Shown here piece by piece: positions 45,196 to 56,407 of a DNA stretch of 64,000 nt. The stretch spans positions 186,001 to 250,000 of the forward strand of contig JAUIKS010000003.1 of assembly GCA_030430565.1 (NCBI GenBank). The letters run 5' to 3'. Source of the stretch: Polyangia bacterium. GTDB lineage: Bacteria > Myxococcota_A > Polyangia > Nannocystales > Nannocystaceae. The notes beneath the pieces are model-generated. The model ran no database searches. It worked only from the letters and a program-made list of their open reading frames with translations, and had not been told where the DNA came from. The translations under genes were made by a program, and so were the position numbers. How positions within the stretch are numbered: the first letter of the stretch is position 1; every line of letters starts with the position of its first letter.

Positions 45196-46179
45196 TCAGG
45201 TCTTGCTCACGGTGCTCTTGAGGGCGTCGACGGCGAGCTGCTGGACGCGCTCGCGGGCCTCGGCCAGGCGGGTCTTGAGGTCGGCGAGCTCGGCGTTCTG
45301 ACCGACGATCCGCTCCTCGAGCGTCTTGATCTGCAGCTCGAAGACCTCGACGTTGGCCTTGCTCTCCTTCTCGCGCAGCTCGGCCTCGACCTTGGCGTCG
45401 CGCTTGACCGCGGCGGCGGCCTTGTCGCGCGCCTTGCCGGCGATCTCGTCGATCTTGGCCTTGGCCTCCTCGGCCTTCTTGCGCAGCTCGACGATCTCGG
45501 ACTCGTTCTCGGCGAGGTGCTTCTCGCGCGCGGCCCAGTCCTTCTCCTTGGCGGCGGCCTCGTCGGCGAGCTCGCGCTCCAGCTCGAGCTTCTTGGCGGC
45601 GTTCTCGTCGTCCTGGATCTTGGCGGTGCGCTCGAGCTCGTACTTGCGGTCGGCGGCGGCCTGCTCGCGCTCGCTCTTGAGGTTGGCCTCGAACTCCTTG
45701 ACCGAGGCCTCGTGCTCCTCTTGCTCGCGCTTCCACTCCTCGCGCTGGTTGGTGATCTCCTCGTCTAGCGACGAGAGCGAGCTCTTCGAGCTCTCCTCGA
45801 ACTCCTCGAGCTCGCGCTGGTTGTTGGCCTTGAGCAGCGCGAGCGCCTCGGCGGCGACGAGGGTGTTGCGGATGGTCGCGTTGCGGCGGGTCTCGACGAC
45901 GATCGCGCGGCGCAGCTCGACCAGCTTCTCGGACTCGGCGCTCATGCGCTCCTCGAGCTTGCTGAGCGCGTCGCCGACCTCGAGCTGCAGGCCCGCGAGC
46001 CCCTCGACGATGGCCTTGACGGTGTAGGACGATGCCCGACCCACGACCTCCTGGTCTTGCTTGCGCTCCGCCTCCTCAGCCTTGGTGGCGAGCCGAGAGG
46101 CGGCGCTCTCGTGGGTTTTAAGTAGGCTGGCGAACGCTCTCTGGATCTGCTCGCGTGATGTCGCTTCGGCAGTGCTCAT
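45196..46179 (-). CDS. Coiled-coil rod protein, first of a paralogous pair
   Basis: 327 residues from ATG 46179. Helical N-terminal head (1-60), then heptads nearly throughout (about 60-320), very rich in Glu, Ala, Lys and Arg. Shares conserved central blocks with the next gene, 38 bp downstream. Both lack any enzymatic motif, signal peptide or membrane helix. Pairs of different-length coiled-coil paralogues could form heteromeric rods or filaments. I do not recognise the family. Confidence 0.75.
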   Translation of the reverse strand: MSTAEATSREQIQRAFASLLKTHESAASRLATKAEEAERKQDQEVVGRASSYTVKAIVEGLAGLQLEVGDALSKLEERMSAESEKLVELRRAIVVETRRNATIRNTLVAAEALALLKANNQRELEEFEESSKSSLSSLDEEITNQREEWKREQEEHEASVKEFEANLKSEREQAAADRKYELERTAKIQDDENAAKKLELERELADEAAAKEKDWAAREKHLAENESEIVELRKKAEEAKAKIDEIAGKARDKAAAAVKRDAKVEAELREKESKANVEVFELQIKTLEERIVGQNAELADLKTRLAEARERVQQLAVDALKSTVSKT

Positions 46180-46606
46180 GCTGTGTCCTCTTGTTTCGTA
46201 CCGGCGTGGATCCGACCGCGGACTGCTCGCGTCGGTGCTGGGGCATGATGGCGCATTTGCGTGATCTCGTTCGGACAACCCGCGGGATTTGTGCACGCAA
46301 GGAATACACGCGCGAGCTCGAGCGCCGCGGGCGTGGCGACGCTCGATCTGACCTTAAGGGAATGTCGACGCGCGCTCGCGTCCGGATCGAGCGCGCTCGC
46401 GTCCGGATCGAGCGCGCTCGCGTCCGTCGGGCGCGCGCGCCCGCGCGCGAGCTCGCGACGCGAGGGGCTCGCGCGCGGCCTCGCGTGACGCGCTCGCGTC
46501 GCCTCGAGTCACGCGGGGGAGATCCCGAGGCCGTGCGTCACGACACGCCGGGCCGGGCCAGGCTCGCCGAGGTGACACTCTCGAGCGGCTGCGGTGTTCC
46601 ATCGGC
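46180..46606. other. 427-bp intergenic region between divergent genes
   Basis: Upstream region of both the coiled-coil operon and the DUF2807 lipoprotein. It holds a 21-bp tandem repeat (46371-46426) and long alternating CG runs. No convincing gene. Confidence 0.4.
46371..46426. repeat. 21-bp tandem repeat, 2.7 copies
   Basis: CGCGCTCGCGTCCGGATCGA plus G, units at 46371-46391 and 46392-46412 identical, third partial copy 46413-46426. Non-coding as far as I can see. Confidence 0.8.
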
Positions 46607-47461
46607 ATGTCCCTATCGCACGCCCTCGCGCCCGCTATCCCTACGCACTCCACCTCCCCGGCGACCCGGCGACGCCCGCTCCGCGCCTGGCTCGGCGCGC
46701 TCGTCGGCGGCTTGGCGCTGACGGCGACCCTCGCCGGCTGCGGCGGCATCCCGGGGGACGGCGTCGCCGACGAGACGTCGCGGTCCGTCGCGCTGTTCAC
46801 GGGGATCGACGTCTCCGGCTCGATGTCCGTGATCGTGCGCGTGAACCCGGAGGCGGCGAGCGAGGACGAGATCACGGTGCGCGTCTCGGGGGATCAGAAC
46901 CTGCTCGAGCACGTGCGCACCGAGGTCTCCGGCGGCGTGCTCGCGATCGGCACCGACGCCTGGCTGAGCCCGACCATGCCGCTCGTCGTTGAGGTCGATG
47001 CGCCGTACATTGACGACGTCGACGTCAGCGGCTCTTCGGAGCTCAAGCTGCTCGGCTTCGTCAGCGAGTCGCTCGAGGTCAACAGCAGCGGCTCCTCCGA
47101 CATCCTGCTGCGCGGCAGCGCCGACTCGCTGGCGCTCTCGAGCAGCGGCTCGTCGGACATCCGCGTCGAGGTCGAAGACAGCGAGCGCGTCACCATCGAC
47201 ACCAGCGGCTCGTCGGACATCTCGGTCTGCGGCGAGGCCGACATCCTCGAGATCCGCTCCTCGGGCTCCAGCGACGTAGGCGCGCACACGATGGTCGCCG
47301 GCGATGTCGAGATCCAGTCGAGCGGCTCGTCGGATATCGTCGTCTGCGTCCGCGGCTCGCTGCACGCGGACATCTCGGGCAGCGGCGACGTGACCTACCT
47401 GTGCAGCCCAGAGTCGGTGACCAGCGACGTCTCGGGCAGCGGCGACATCAAGCCGGGCTGA
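46607..47461 (+). CDS. DUF2807 lipoprotein (auto-transporter adhesin head-like)
   Basis: 284 residues. Lipobox TLAGCG near residue 45. Residues about 60-284 match DUF2807 ('head GIN' domain): an early GIDVSGSMSVIVR block and then many repeats of SSGSSDI at about 20-residue spacing, which fold as a right-handed parallel beta-helix with Ser/Asp ladders. It ends in SGSGDIKPG. Surface-anchored; function in the family is unknown. Convergent with the peroxiredoxin gene. Confidence 0.88.
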   Translation: MSLSHALAPAIPTHSTSPATRRRPLRAWLGALVGGLALTATLAGCGGIPGDGVADETSRSVALFTGIDVSGSMSVIVRVNPEAASEDEITVRVSGDQNLLEHVRTEVSGGVLAIGTDAWLSPTMPLVVEVDAPYIDDVDVSGSSELKLLGFVSESLEVNSSGSSDILLRGSADSLALSSSGSSDIRVEVEDSERVTIDTSGSSDISVCGEADILEIRSSGSSDVGAHTMVAGDVEIQSSGSSDIVVCVRGSLHADISGSGDVTYLCSPESVTSDVSGSGDIKPG

Positions 47462-47494
47462 GCCCGCGGTCGATTCAGCGGCGCGTTAAACGGG

Positions 47495-47530
47495 CGCGAG
47501 GGCGACGATCGGGAGATCGACGCCCTCGCG
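47495..47530. terminator. Hairpin between convergent genes
   Basis: 16-bp arms 47495-47510 and 47515-47530 with one mismatch, loop GGGA. Serves both the DUF2807 and peroxiredoxin genes. Confidence 0.6.
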
Positions 47531-47560
47531 GGTGCGGCCGCTCGGCCTCGCGCAGCGAGC

Positions 47561-48211
47561 TCAGCTGGCCGAGCTCTTCTTGCTCGGCTGCTTCGTCACG
47601 CGGAGGTAGGGCTTGAGCTCGTTCCAGCCGGCGGGGAACAGCTCCTTGGCCTGCTCGTTGGAGAGGCTGGGGACGATGATCACGTCGTCGCCGTCCTGCC
47701 AGTTCGCGGGCGTCGCGACCTTCTGGTAGGCGGTTAGCTGCAGCGAGTCGATGACGCGCAGCAGCTCGTCAAAGTTGCGGCCGGTGGCGGCCGGGTAGGT
47801 GAGCGTCAGCTTGACCTGCTTGTCGGGGCCGATCACGAACACCGAGCGGACCGTCAGGGTGTTGAGCGCGTTCGGGTGGATCATGTCGTAGAGGTCCGCG
47901 ACCGCGCGGTCGGGGTCGCCGATCAGCGGGAAGTTGAGCGCCACGCCCTGGGTCTCCGCGATGTCCTTGGCCCACTCCTTGTGGTCCGAGACAGGATCGA
48001 CGCTGAGCCCGATGACCTTGACGTTGCGCTTCGCGAATTCGTCTTTGAGCTTGGCGACGGTGCCGAGCTCAGTGGTGCACACGGGGGTGAAGTCCTTGGG
48101 GTGTGAGAACAGGACGCCCCAGCTGTCCCCGAGGTACTCGTGGAAGCGGATGGTCCCCTCGGTGCTCTCGGCCGTGAAGTCGGGTGCGGTGTCGCCAAGT
48201 CGAATTGCCAT
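47561..48211 (-). CDS. 1-Cys peroxiredoxin (Prx6 type)
   Basis: 216 residues from ATG 48211 with AGGAG upstream. Peroxidatic Cys in FTPVCTTELG, the conserved Thr three residues before it and Arg in VRSVFVIGPD. The length and C-terminal domain (ANWQDGDDVIIVPSLS) are those of the Prx6 branch. Reduces H2O2 and organic peroxides in the cytoplasm. No OxyR-like gene nearby. Confidence 0.95.
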   Translation of the reverse strand: MAIRLGDTAPDFTAESTEGTIRFHEYLGDSWGVLFSHPKDFTPVCTTELGTVAKLKDEFAKRNVKVIGLSVDPVSDHKEWAKDIAETQGVALNFPLIGDPDRAVADLYDMIHPNALNTLTVRSVFVIGPDKQVKLTLTYPAATGRNFDELLRVIDSLQLTAYQKVATPANWQDGDDVIIVPSLSNEQAKELFPAGWNELKPYLRVTKQPSKKSSAS

Positions 48212-48423
48212 GGTGGTGCTTGATCTCCTGATGGACGCGCGCTCGGATCGGTCGCGTCGCGCGACGCGACGCGACTGCTGGGGCGCGCTGTGTGGGTTAT
48301 ACGCGAGCGGCGTGGCGCAGGGAGCTCGCGTCCGCGCGCCAGCGCGTGAGGAGAACCCCGTCAGGCGGGGACGTCGTGCGGTAGTCTGCAAACGCTGCGT
48401 ACGCAAAAACCCCACGAGGCGCG

Positions 48424-49656
48424 ATGAGAACCGCGGGCAAGCTCGGTCTGCTCGGCACGCTGTACCTGTCGCAGGGCCTGCCTTACGGCTTCTTCGTGCA
48501 GGCGCTGCCGGTGATGATGCGCGAGCAGGGCGTCTCGCTGGAGGACATCGGGCTCGCGTCGCTGCTCGCGCTGCCGTGGGCGCTGAAGTTCATGTGGGCG
48601 CCGCTGGTCGACGGGCTCGGCTGGCCGCGCGTCGGTCGGCGGCGCAGCTGGATCCTGCCGCTGCAGGGGCTCTCGATCGTCACGCTCGCGCTGCTGGCGG
48701 GCGTCGACCCTACGGCCGGGCTCGCGCTCGTGCTCGCCGGCGTGTTCGTGGTCAACCTGCTCTCGGCGACCCAGGACATCGCGACGGACGGCCTCGCGGT
48801 CACGGTCCTCCAGCCGGAGGAGCGCGGGCTCGGCAACGGCCTGCAGGTCGCGGGCTATCGCGTCGGCATGATCATCGGCGGCGGCCTGCTGCTCGTGGTG
48901 CACGACCGCCTCGGCTGGCCGCTGGTGTTCGTGAGCATGGCGGGGGTGCTCGCGCTGGCGAGCGTCCCGATCGGTCTGTACCGCGAGGCGCGGCCCGCAG
49001 GCGTCGAGCGCGGGGGCGAGGGCGAGGGCGAGGGCGAGGGCGGTGTCGACTGGCGCTCGCTGCTCCGCTTCGTGCAGCGGCCCGGGGGCGCGCTGTGGCT
49101 CGTCGTGATCGCCGGCTACAAAGCCGGCGTGCACTTTGGAACAGGTATGTTGGGCCCGATGCTGAGCGACCTCGGCCTGTCGCTCGAGCAGATCGGGCTG
49201 CTCAAGGGGACCGCGGGCTTCATCGCCGGGCTCGCGGGCGCGCTCGCCGGGGGCGCGCTCGTCAACGCGCTCGGCCGCTGGCGCGCGCTGATCAGCTTCG
49301 CGCTGCTGCAGGCGGTCGCGGTCGCGGCCTTCGCCCTGCCGATGCTTATGACCCCGACGACGGGTCTGCTCTACGCGGTGGTCATCGGCGAGCACTTCGC
49401 GAGCGGGATGGCGACCGCGGCGCTGTTCACGATGATGATGGACGCCGCGACGCCCGAGGCGGCGGGCTCCGACTACACGCTGCAGGCCAGCGCGGTCGTC
49501 CTCGCGTCGATCGTCGCGGCGGCGCTGAGCGGCTACAGCGCGGAGGCGCTCGGCTACACCGCGCACTTTGTGCTCTCCGGCGCGCTCGCGCTGCTCGCGT
49601 TGCTACCTGTCTTTATCGCAATGTCCCGCGAGCGCGATCGCGGCGCGCGGGCGTGA
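48424..49656 (+). CDS. MFS transporter of the AmpG/acetyl-CoA transporter type
   Basis: 410 residues, about 12 membrane helices. [16 protein letters not shown] in helix 1 and [14 protein letters not shown] in helix 4 are hallmarks of AmpG permeases, which import anhydro-muropeptides for cell-wall recycling. A Gly/Glu run ([10 protein letters not shown], about 198-207) sits in the central cytoplasmic loop. GAGG precedes the ATG. No AmpC/AmpR-like genes are nearby, so the substrate is uncertain. Confidence 0.88.
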   Translation: MRTAGKLGLLGTLYLSQGLPYGFFVQALPVMMREQGVSLEDIGLASLLALPWALKFMWAPLVDGLGWPRVGRRRSWILPLQGLSIVTLALLAGVDPTAGLALVLAGVFVVNLLSATQDIATDGLAVTVLQPEERGLGNGLQVAGYRVGMIIGGGLLLVVHDRLGWPLVFVSMAGVLALASVPIGLYREARPAGVERGGEGEGEGEGGVDWRSLLRFVQRPGGALWLVVIAGYKAGVHFGTGMLGPMLSDLGLSLEQIGLLKGTAGFIAGLAGALAGGALVNALGRWRALISFALLQAVAVAAFALPMLMTPTTGLLYAVVIGEHFASGMATAALFTMMMDAATPEAAGSDYTLQASAVVLASIVAAALSGYSAEALGYTAHFVLSGALALLALLPVFIAMSRERDRGARA

Positions 49657-49741
49657 CCAGCGTCGCGCGCGTTCGCGAGCGTTGCGCGCGAAACTGGCGC
49701 GGCCCCGCGGCCCTCGCCGCGGTAGGCTAGGGCTCGTAGAC

Positions 49742-51547
49742 GTGTCGGGCTCTAGTTTCATCGAGCGGCTCACCGGCGCGCGGCCCGTCGACGACGCGGA
49801 GGCCCGCATCACGAGGCTGCTCAGCGCGAACCTGCTGTTCACGCTCGGGATCTGCGTGGTGCTGCTGCTCGTCCAGCCGCTGCTCGTCGGCGAGCTGGAC
49901 GGCTCGATCGTGATCTACCCGCTCGTGTTCGCCTTCACCGCGGCGCTGTGGCTGCTCACGCGCCGCGGGCACGTCTATCTCGCGGGCGGGATCTGGATCG
50001 CGTGCCTGTGGGTCGTCGTCAACGTCACGGCGCTCGGCTTCGGCGGCATCTATAGCCCGGGCGTGGCGTGGAACCTCATCGTCCTGCTGATCGTGGCGAT
50101 GATCTTCGGCGGGCGGGCGCTGCTCGTGTGCGCCGCGATCACGCTCGCGACGGTGGTCGCGGAGTACGTGATCGACGCGCGCGGGCTGGTCTCGCTCGAG
50201 ACGATCCCGCTGACGCGGGAGACCGCGCTGCTGACCTTCGCGCTGCAGGTCGCGATCGGCGGCACCTTCCTCTACCTGATCGTCGAGTCGCTGCGGCGGA
50301 CGCTGGCGCGGGCGCGCGCGAACGAGCGCACCGCGACCGAGCTGCTCGCCGAGACATCCCGCGCGAAGCGCTACGTCGACGACATCTTCCGCTCGATGGC
50401 GAACGCGCTCTTCGTGCTCGACCGCAGCATGGCGATCCGCACGGTCAACCCCGCGGCCGCGCGGCTGCTCGGCTGGGACGAGGGGCACCTGGTCGGCCGG
50501 CGCGTCTCGACGATCCTCGTCGGCGCCGAGGGCGGGCGCGGACCCGACCAGCTGCGCGCCTGGGTCGAGCGTCTGCGGACCGACGAGCTGCACCACGTCG
50601 AGTGCGCGTTCCTGACGAGCGGCGGCGATGTCGTCCCGGTGCTGTTCTCGAGCTCGCGGATCTTGGACGAGCGGGGCGAGCTGCTCGAGATCGTCTGCGT
50701 CGCCAGCGACATCACGCTGCGCAAGCAGGCCGAGCAGCGCCTGCTCGAGGCCAAGGAGCTCGCCGAGGAGGCGAACATGGCGAAGAGCCGCTTCCTCGCC
50801 AACATGAGCCACGAGTTGCGCACGCCGCTGAACGCGGTGATCGGCTACAGCGAGATGATGCTCGAGGACCTCGAGGAGGGGGAGGCGGTCGGCGCCCAGG
50901 ATGTCCACAAGATCCAGCGGGCCGGGCGGCACCTGCTCTCGCTGATCAGCGACATCCTCGACCTCTCGAAGATCGAGGCCGGGCGCATGGAGCTGCACTG
51001 CTCCGCCTTCGACGTCAGCGGGCTGGTCAACGGCGTGATCGACACCGTCCGCCCGCTCGTCTCGCGCAACGGGAACACGATGTCGATCTTGGTGCCCGAC
51101 GAGCTGGGCGTGATGCACTCGGACGAGACCAAGATCCGCCAGGTGCTGCTCAACCTGCTGAGCAACGCGGCGAAGTTCACCGAGGAGGGGCGCGTCGACG
51201 TCAAGGTCGAGCGTCACGAGTCGCTCGATGGGGTGTGGTTCACCTTCGCCGTCAGCGACACCGGGATCGGGATGGGCGAGCAGCAGCTCGCGCGCCTGTT
51301 CCAGCCCTTCATCCAGGCGGACTCGTCGGCCTCGCGCAAGTACGGCGGCACCGGGCTGGGGCTCGCGATCAGCCGGGTGTTCGTCGAGATGATGGGCGGG
51401 ATGATCGACGTCGTGAGTCGGCGAGGCCAGGGCAGCACCTTCACCGTGCACCTGCCCGCGAACGCGCCCGAGAAGAGCACCGTCCGCGCGCCGCCGCGGC
51501 CGCCGACGATGGGGCACGGGCACCGCTCGATCGGGCGCGCGTCCTAG
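49742..51547 (+). CDS. Membrane histidine kinase with PAS domain
   Basis: 601 residues from GTG 49742; TAGGCT lies 13 nt upstream. About six membrane helices (25-180), a coiled stretch, a PAS domain (about 215-330, [20 protein letters not shown]), then HisKA ([17 protein letters not shown], His near 358) and HATPase_c with N box ([12 protein letters not shown]), G1 (SDTGIGM) and G2 ([11 protein letters not shown]). No receiver domain and no cognate regulator beside it, so it is an orphan kinase. Confidence 0.93.
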   Translation: MSGSSFIERLTGARPVDDAEARITRLLSANLLFTLGICVVLLLVQPLLVGELDGSIVIYPLVFAFTAALWLLTRRGHVYLAGGIWIACLWVVVNVTALGFGGIYSPGVAWNLIVLLIVAMIFGGRALLVCAAITLATVVAEYVIDARGLVSLETIPLTRETALLTFALQVAIGGTFLYLIVESLRRTLARARANERTATELLAETSRAKRYVDDIFRSMANALFVLDRSMAIRTVNPAAARLLGWDEGHLVGRRVSTILVGAEGGRGPDQLRAWVERLRTDELHHVECAFLTSGGDVVPVLFSSSRILDERGELLEIVCVASDITLRKQAEQRLLEAKELAEEANMAKSRFLANMSHELRTPLNAVIGYSEMMLEDLEEGEAVGAQDVHKIQRAGRHLLSLISDILDLSKIEAGRMELHCSAFDVSGLVNGVIDTVRPLVSRNGNTMSILVPDELGVMHSDETKIRQVLLNLLSNAAKFTEEGRVDVKVERHESLDGVWFTFAVSDTGIGMGEQQLARLFQPFIQADSSASRKYGGTGLGLAISRVFVEMMGGMIDVVSRRGQGSTFTVHLPANAPEKSTVRAPPRPPTMGHGHRSIGRAS

Positions 51548-51565
51548 CCTAGCCTAGCCTAGCCG

Positions 51566-52018
51566 CTACTCGCTCGAGACGAGCTGCAGGAAGCGCTTGC
51601 GGTAGCGGGGCGTGCTGCGCGGGGTGAACAGGTCGGCGATCGTGTACTGCCCGAGCGAGTCGAGGAAGGCGTCGCGCGCCTCCTTGAGCGGCTGGATCAG
51701 CGTGCAGGCCCGCGTGATCTCGCACTTGTTCTTGGCGCCGCTGAAGCACTCGACGATGTGGAAGTCGGGCTCGACCTTGCGCACGAACTCGCCGACGTTG
51801 ATCTGCTCGGGCGCCATCGCCATCCGGATCCCGCCCTGGCGACCGCGCTTGACCTCGATGTAGCCGAGCTTGCCGAGCATGTGCACGATCTTCGCCAGGT
51901 GGTTGTTGGAGATCCGGTAGGCGCTGCTGATCTCCTCGGTCGAGATCACGCGGTCGGGGAAGCTCCCGAGGTAGAGCATGATCCGGAGCGCGTAGTCGGT
52001 CTGCTTGGTGAGGCGCAT
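51566..52018 (-). CDS. nsrR: Rrf2-family regulator, NsrR type
   Basis: 150 residues. N-terminal winged helix (LTKQTDYALRIMLYLG ... ISNNHLAKIVHMLGKLGYI) and three Cys in the pattern ECFSGAKNKCEITRACTL, as in NsrR, where they hold an NO-sensitive iron-sulfur cluster. Third gene after a truncated globin and a reductase, which fits NO-responsive repression of its own operon. IscR differs in Cys spacing. Confidence 0.88.
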   Translation of the reverse strand: MRLTKQTDYALRIMLYLGSFPDRVISTEEISSAYRISNNHLAKIVHMLGKLGYIEVKRGRQGGIRMAMAPEQINVGEFVRKVEPDFHIVECFSGAKNKCEITRACTLIQPLKEARDAFLDSLGQYTIADLFTPRSTPRYRKRFLQLVSSE

Positions 52019-52038
52019 GCTGGCGTGACGAGCCCAGT

Positions 52039-53094
52039 CTACGCCGAGACCTCCGCGTTCGCACCCGCCGGCGGGCTCGCGGTGACGAAGGCGTCGCTGA
52101 AGATGTTGCGCAGCGACACGCCGGCGAGGAACAGCGCGCGCTTGAGGGACTTCACGCTCCCGGGATCGCCGCAGAGATACGCGCGCGCGCTCGCCTTCGC
52201 CTCGGTGAGCGTGTCGAGCTCGCGCCGCGCGACCTCGGTGATCGTGCCGACCGCGAGCTCGCGCGAGGGGAGCGCGCCTTCCGGCAGCTCGAGCGCGCAC
52301 GGGACGTAGCGGAGCCGCGAGCGCTGCGCGCTGAGGGCGAGCGCGGCGAGCTCCTCTTGCAGGTACAGCCCCGCCGGCGCGCGGGCGCCGTGGACGAGCG
52401 TGATCGGGCCGCGGTGGTCGCGGCGCAGCGCCTCGCGCAGGATCCCCCACAGCGGCGCGAGCCCGGTGCCCGTGCCGGCGAGCAGCAGCGGGGCGTCGGC
52501 GGCCTCGGGCGCGCCGGCGGTGTAGAAGCACTCGCCGAGCGGGCCGCGGATCCGGACCGCGTCGCCGACGCGCGCCTGCTCGTGGAGCCAGGTGCTCATG
52601 CGCCCGCCGAGCATGTGGCGGACGTGCAGCTCGAGCAGCTCCTCGCGCGCGAGGCTCGCGATCGAGTAGCTGCGCGCGAGGCCGTCGGCGCGCAGCAGCG
52701 TGAGGAACTGCCCTGGCTCATGGTTCCAGTCGCTGCGGCCGGCCTGGGTCGCGACGGCGAGGCGGACGCGCGTGACGCTGGGGGACAGGCGCGTGAGCTC
52801 GGCGATGGTCGCGGCGCGCTCCTCGGCGGCGCCGACCGGCGCGACCTCGAGGTCCTCGCTGGGCCGGCAGACGCAGGCGAGGAAGTAGCCGCGCTGGCGC
52901 CAGGTCTCGCGCAGGCCGCGTTGCGCGAGCTCCGGGGGCGTGCCGGACCGCGCCTGCAGCAGGCAGGACTGACAGGCGCCCGTGCGGCACGAGCTCGGGA
53001 TCGAGGCGCCGTGGCGCTCGAGGCCCTCGAGCACGGTCTCGCCGGGCTCGAGGGCGCAGGTGATGGCGCCGTAGCGGATCGAGGAGGCGCTCAT
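52039..53094 (-). CDS. Ferredoxin-NAD(P)H reductase with 2Fe-2S domain
   Basis: 351 residues. N-terminal 2Fe-2S ferredoxin domain (CRTGACQSCLL, fourth Cys in FLACVCRP). FAD-binding barrel (RSYSIAS for flavin), then the NAD(P) domain (LLLAGTGTGLAPLWGI, YLCGDP). Resembles the reductase parts of oxygenases and flavohemoglobins. It lies 7 nt after the globin gene, so it probably re-reduces the globin heme for NO dioxygenation. The FAD-binding motif is RSYS, as usual. Confidence 0.92.
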   Translation of the reverse strand: MSASSIRYGAITCALEPGETVLEGLERHGASIPSSCRTGACQSCLLQARSGTPPELAQRGLRETWRQRGYFLACVCRPSEDLEVAPVGAAEERAATIAELTRLSPSVTRVRLAVATQAGRSDWNHEPGQFLTLLRADGLARSYSIASLAREELLELHVRHMLGGRMSTWLHEQARVGDAVRIRGPLGECFYTAGAPEAADAPLLLAGTGTGLAPLWGILREALRRDHRGPITLVHGARAPAGLYLQEELAALALSAQRSRLRYVPCALELPEGALPSRELAVGTITEVARRELDTLTEAKASARAYLCGDPGSVKSLKRALFLAGVSLRNIFSDAFVTASPPAGANAEVSA

Positions 53095-53101
53095 GTCGGG
53101 C

Positions 53102-53470
53102 TCAGCGGTTCAGGACGTCGCCGCGCACGCTCTCGGCCACGGCCGCGACCTGCTGGATCAGCTCCGCCGGGACGCCGAGCTCTTGGAGCGTGTCGCCGAG
53201 GTGCTTGACGACGATATCGAAGTGGGTGTCGTTGAGGCCGCGCGCGACGAGGTGCGCGTGCGCGCTCCGCATGTCGCGGCCGGTGTAGCTGTTCGGGCCG
53301 CCGGTGACCATGGTCAGGAACGCGGTCTGCTTCGCCGCCTGCCTGTCCATGTCGACATCTTCAAAGAAGCCGGCCACGCGGTCGTCAGACAGCATCTTGC
53401 GGTAGAAGATCTCGACGGCTTTCTCCATCGCGGGCGCGCCGCCCAGTTGCTCGTAGACGCTCACGGTCAT
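53102..53470 (-). CDS. Truncated hemoglobin, group I
   Basis: 122 residues from ATG 53470, with AGGAG upstream. Two-on-two globin: YEQLGGAPAMEKAVEIFY at the N-terminus, Phe-containing B/CD region (VAGFFEDVDM), Gln in AKQTAFL, and proximal His in MRSAHAHLV. Group I (trHbN) proteins turn NO and O2 into nitrate. First gene of the globin-reductase-NsrR operon. Confidence 0.95.
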   Translation of the reverse strand: MTVSVYEQLGGAPAMEKAVEIFYRKMLSDDRVAGFFEDVDMDRQAAKQTAFLTMVTGGPNSYTGRDMRSAHAHLVARGLNDTHFDIVVKHLGDTLQELGVPAELIQQVAAVAESVRGDVLNR

Positions 53471-53500
53471 CTCCTCACTCCTTGTCGCCTCGGGCGACGG

Positions 53501-53520
53501 TTTAAATCTGACTTTTAAAT
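53501..53520 (-). promoter_or_regulatory. AT-rich repeat upstream of the NO-response operon
   Basis: Two TTTAAA-containing half sites (53501-53506 and 53513-53520) separated by about 7 bp, standing out in GC-rich DNA 31-50 nt before the globin ATG. Candidate NsrR operator by position. Confidence 0.4.
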
Positions 53521-53631
53521 ACGTGTTTAACGCGGCGCTGTCCACCGGCAGATACGCGGGCGCGCGAGCTCCTCCGAGCGCCCGCTCACGGAGCGCGCGC
53601 TGGGGGGGAGGAGTCCGCGTCGAGCGCTCGG

Positions 53632-54135
53632 CTACCCGAGCAGCTCGAGCACGAGCTGGAGCGCCGCGCGGACCGTCTGCGCGCGGACCTCGGGGCGTCC
53701 GCAGGAGCCGAAGCGCCGCTCGCGGTGCAGCGTGGGGCCGCCGAGCCGCGCGGCGGCGAGGTGGACCAACCCGGCTGGCCGCTCGGCGTCGAGATCCCCG
53801 GGGCCGGCGACGCCCGTGACCGCGACGCTCACCTGCGCTTCGGGATAGCTACGCGCCAGCGCGCCCTCGGCCATCGCGCGCGCGACGGCCTCGCTCACGG
53901 CGCAGCACGAGCGCACGAGCTCGTAGGGGACGCCGAGCATCTGCGACTTCGCGGCGTACGAGTAGACGACGAACGCGCGGTCGACGACGTACGACGAGCC
54001 CGGGACGGTGGTCAGCGCGCCCGCGATCAAGCCGCCGGTGAGGGACTCGGCGGTCACGAGGCGCAGCCCCTGGGATTTGCACGCGTCGATCACCGCGCGC
54101 GCGAGTTCGCCTGTCTGTTCGTCGAGCGTGAGCAT
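53632..54135 (-). CDS. pncC: Nicotinamide-nucleotide amidase (CinA C-terminal domain)
   Basis: 167 residues from ATG 54135. Single CinA-C domain: TAESLTGGLIAGALTTVPGSS, YAAKSQMLGV, and VAVTGVAGPGD are the diagnostic blocks, with the catalytic Ser in AESLTGG. Deamidates NMN to nicotinate mononucleotide, recycling the NAD breakdown product of DNA ligase. The third NAD salvage enzyme in the window but not in the pncB operon. Confidence 0.93.
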   Translation of the reverse strand: MLTLDEQTGELARAVIDACKSQGLRLVTAESLTGGLIAGALTTVPGSSYVVDRAFVVYSYAAKSQMLGVPYELVRSCCAVSEAVARAMAEGALARSYPEAQVSVAVTGVAGPGDLDAERPAGLVHLAAARLGGPTLHRERRFGSCGRPEVRAQTVRAALQLVLELLG

Positions 54136-54325
54136 GGCTGGGGTCGGTCGAGTGTACGCTCGCGGCGGGCTACGTGGGGCGCCGAAGGGCGTGAGGCGCG
54201 CGCGGCCGAGGGGCGTGAGGCGCGCGTGGAGGCCTCCGGGCCCGCGGGCGTCGCTGGGGCAGAATTCACCAGCGACGTGACGCTGGGCGGTCCGCGTTCT
54301 AGAATCCAGGGACCGGCGCGCTCGA

Positions 54326-56374
<2,049 letters not shown>

Positions 56375-56407
56375 CGCCCCGCGCGGGGCCGGGGCCGCCA
56401 TCCCGCG

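Noticed and set aside
46371..46426. Tandem repeat as a CRISPR array
   Set aside because: Units are contiguous without spacers, and no cas gene is nearby.
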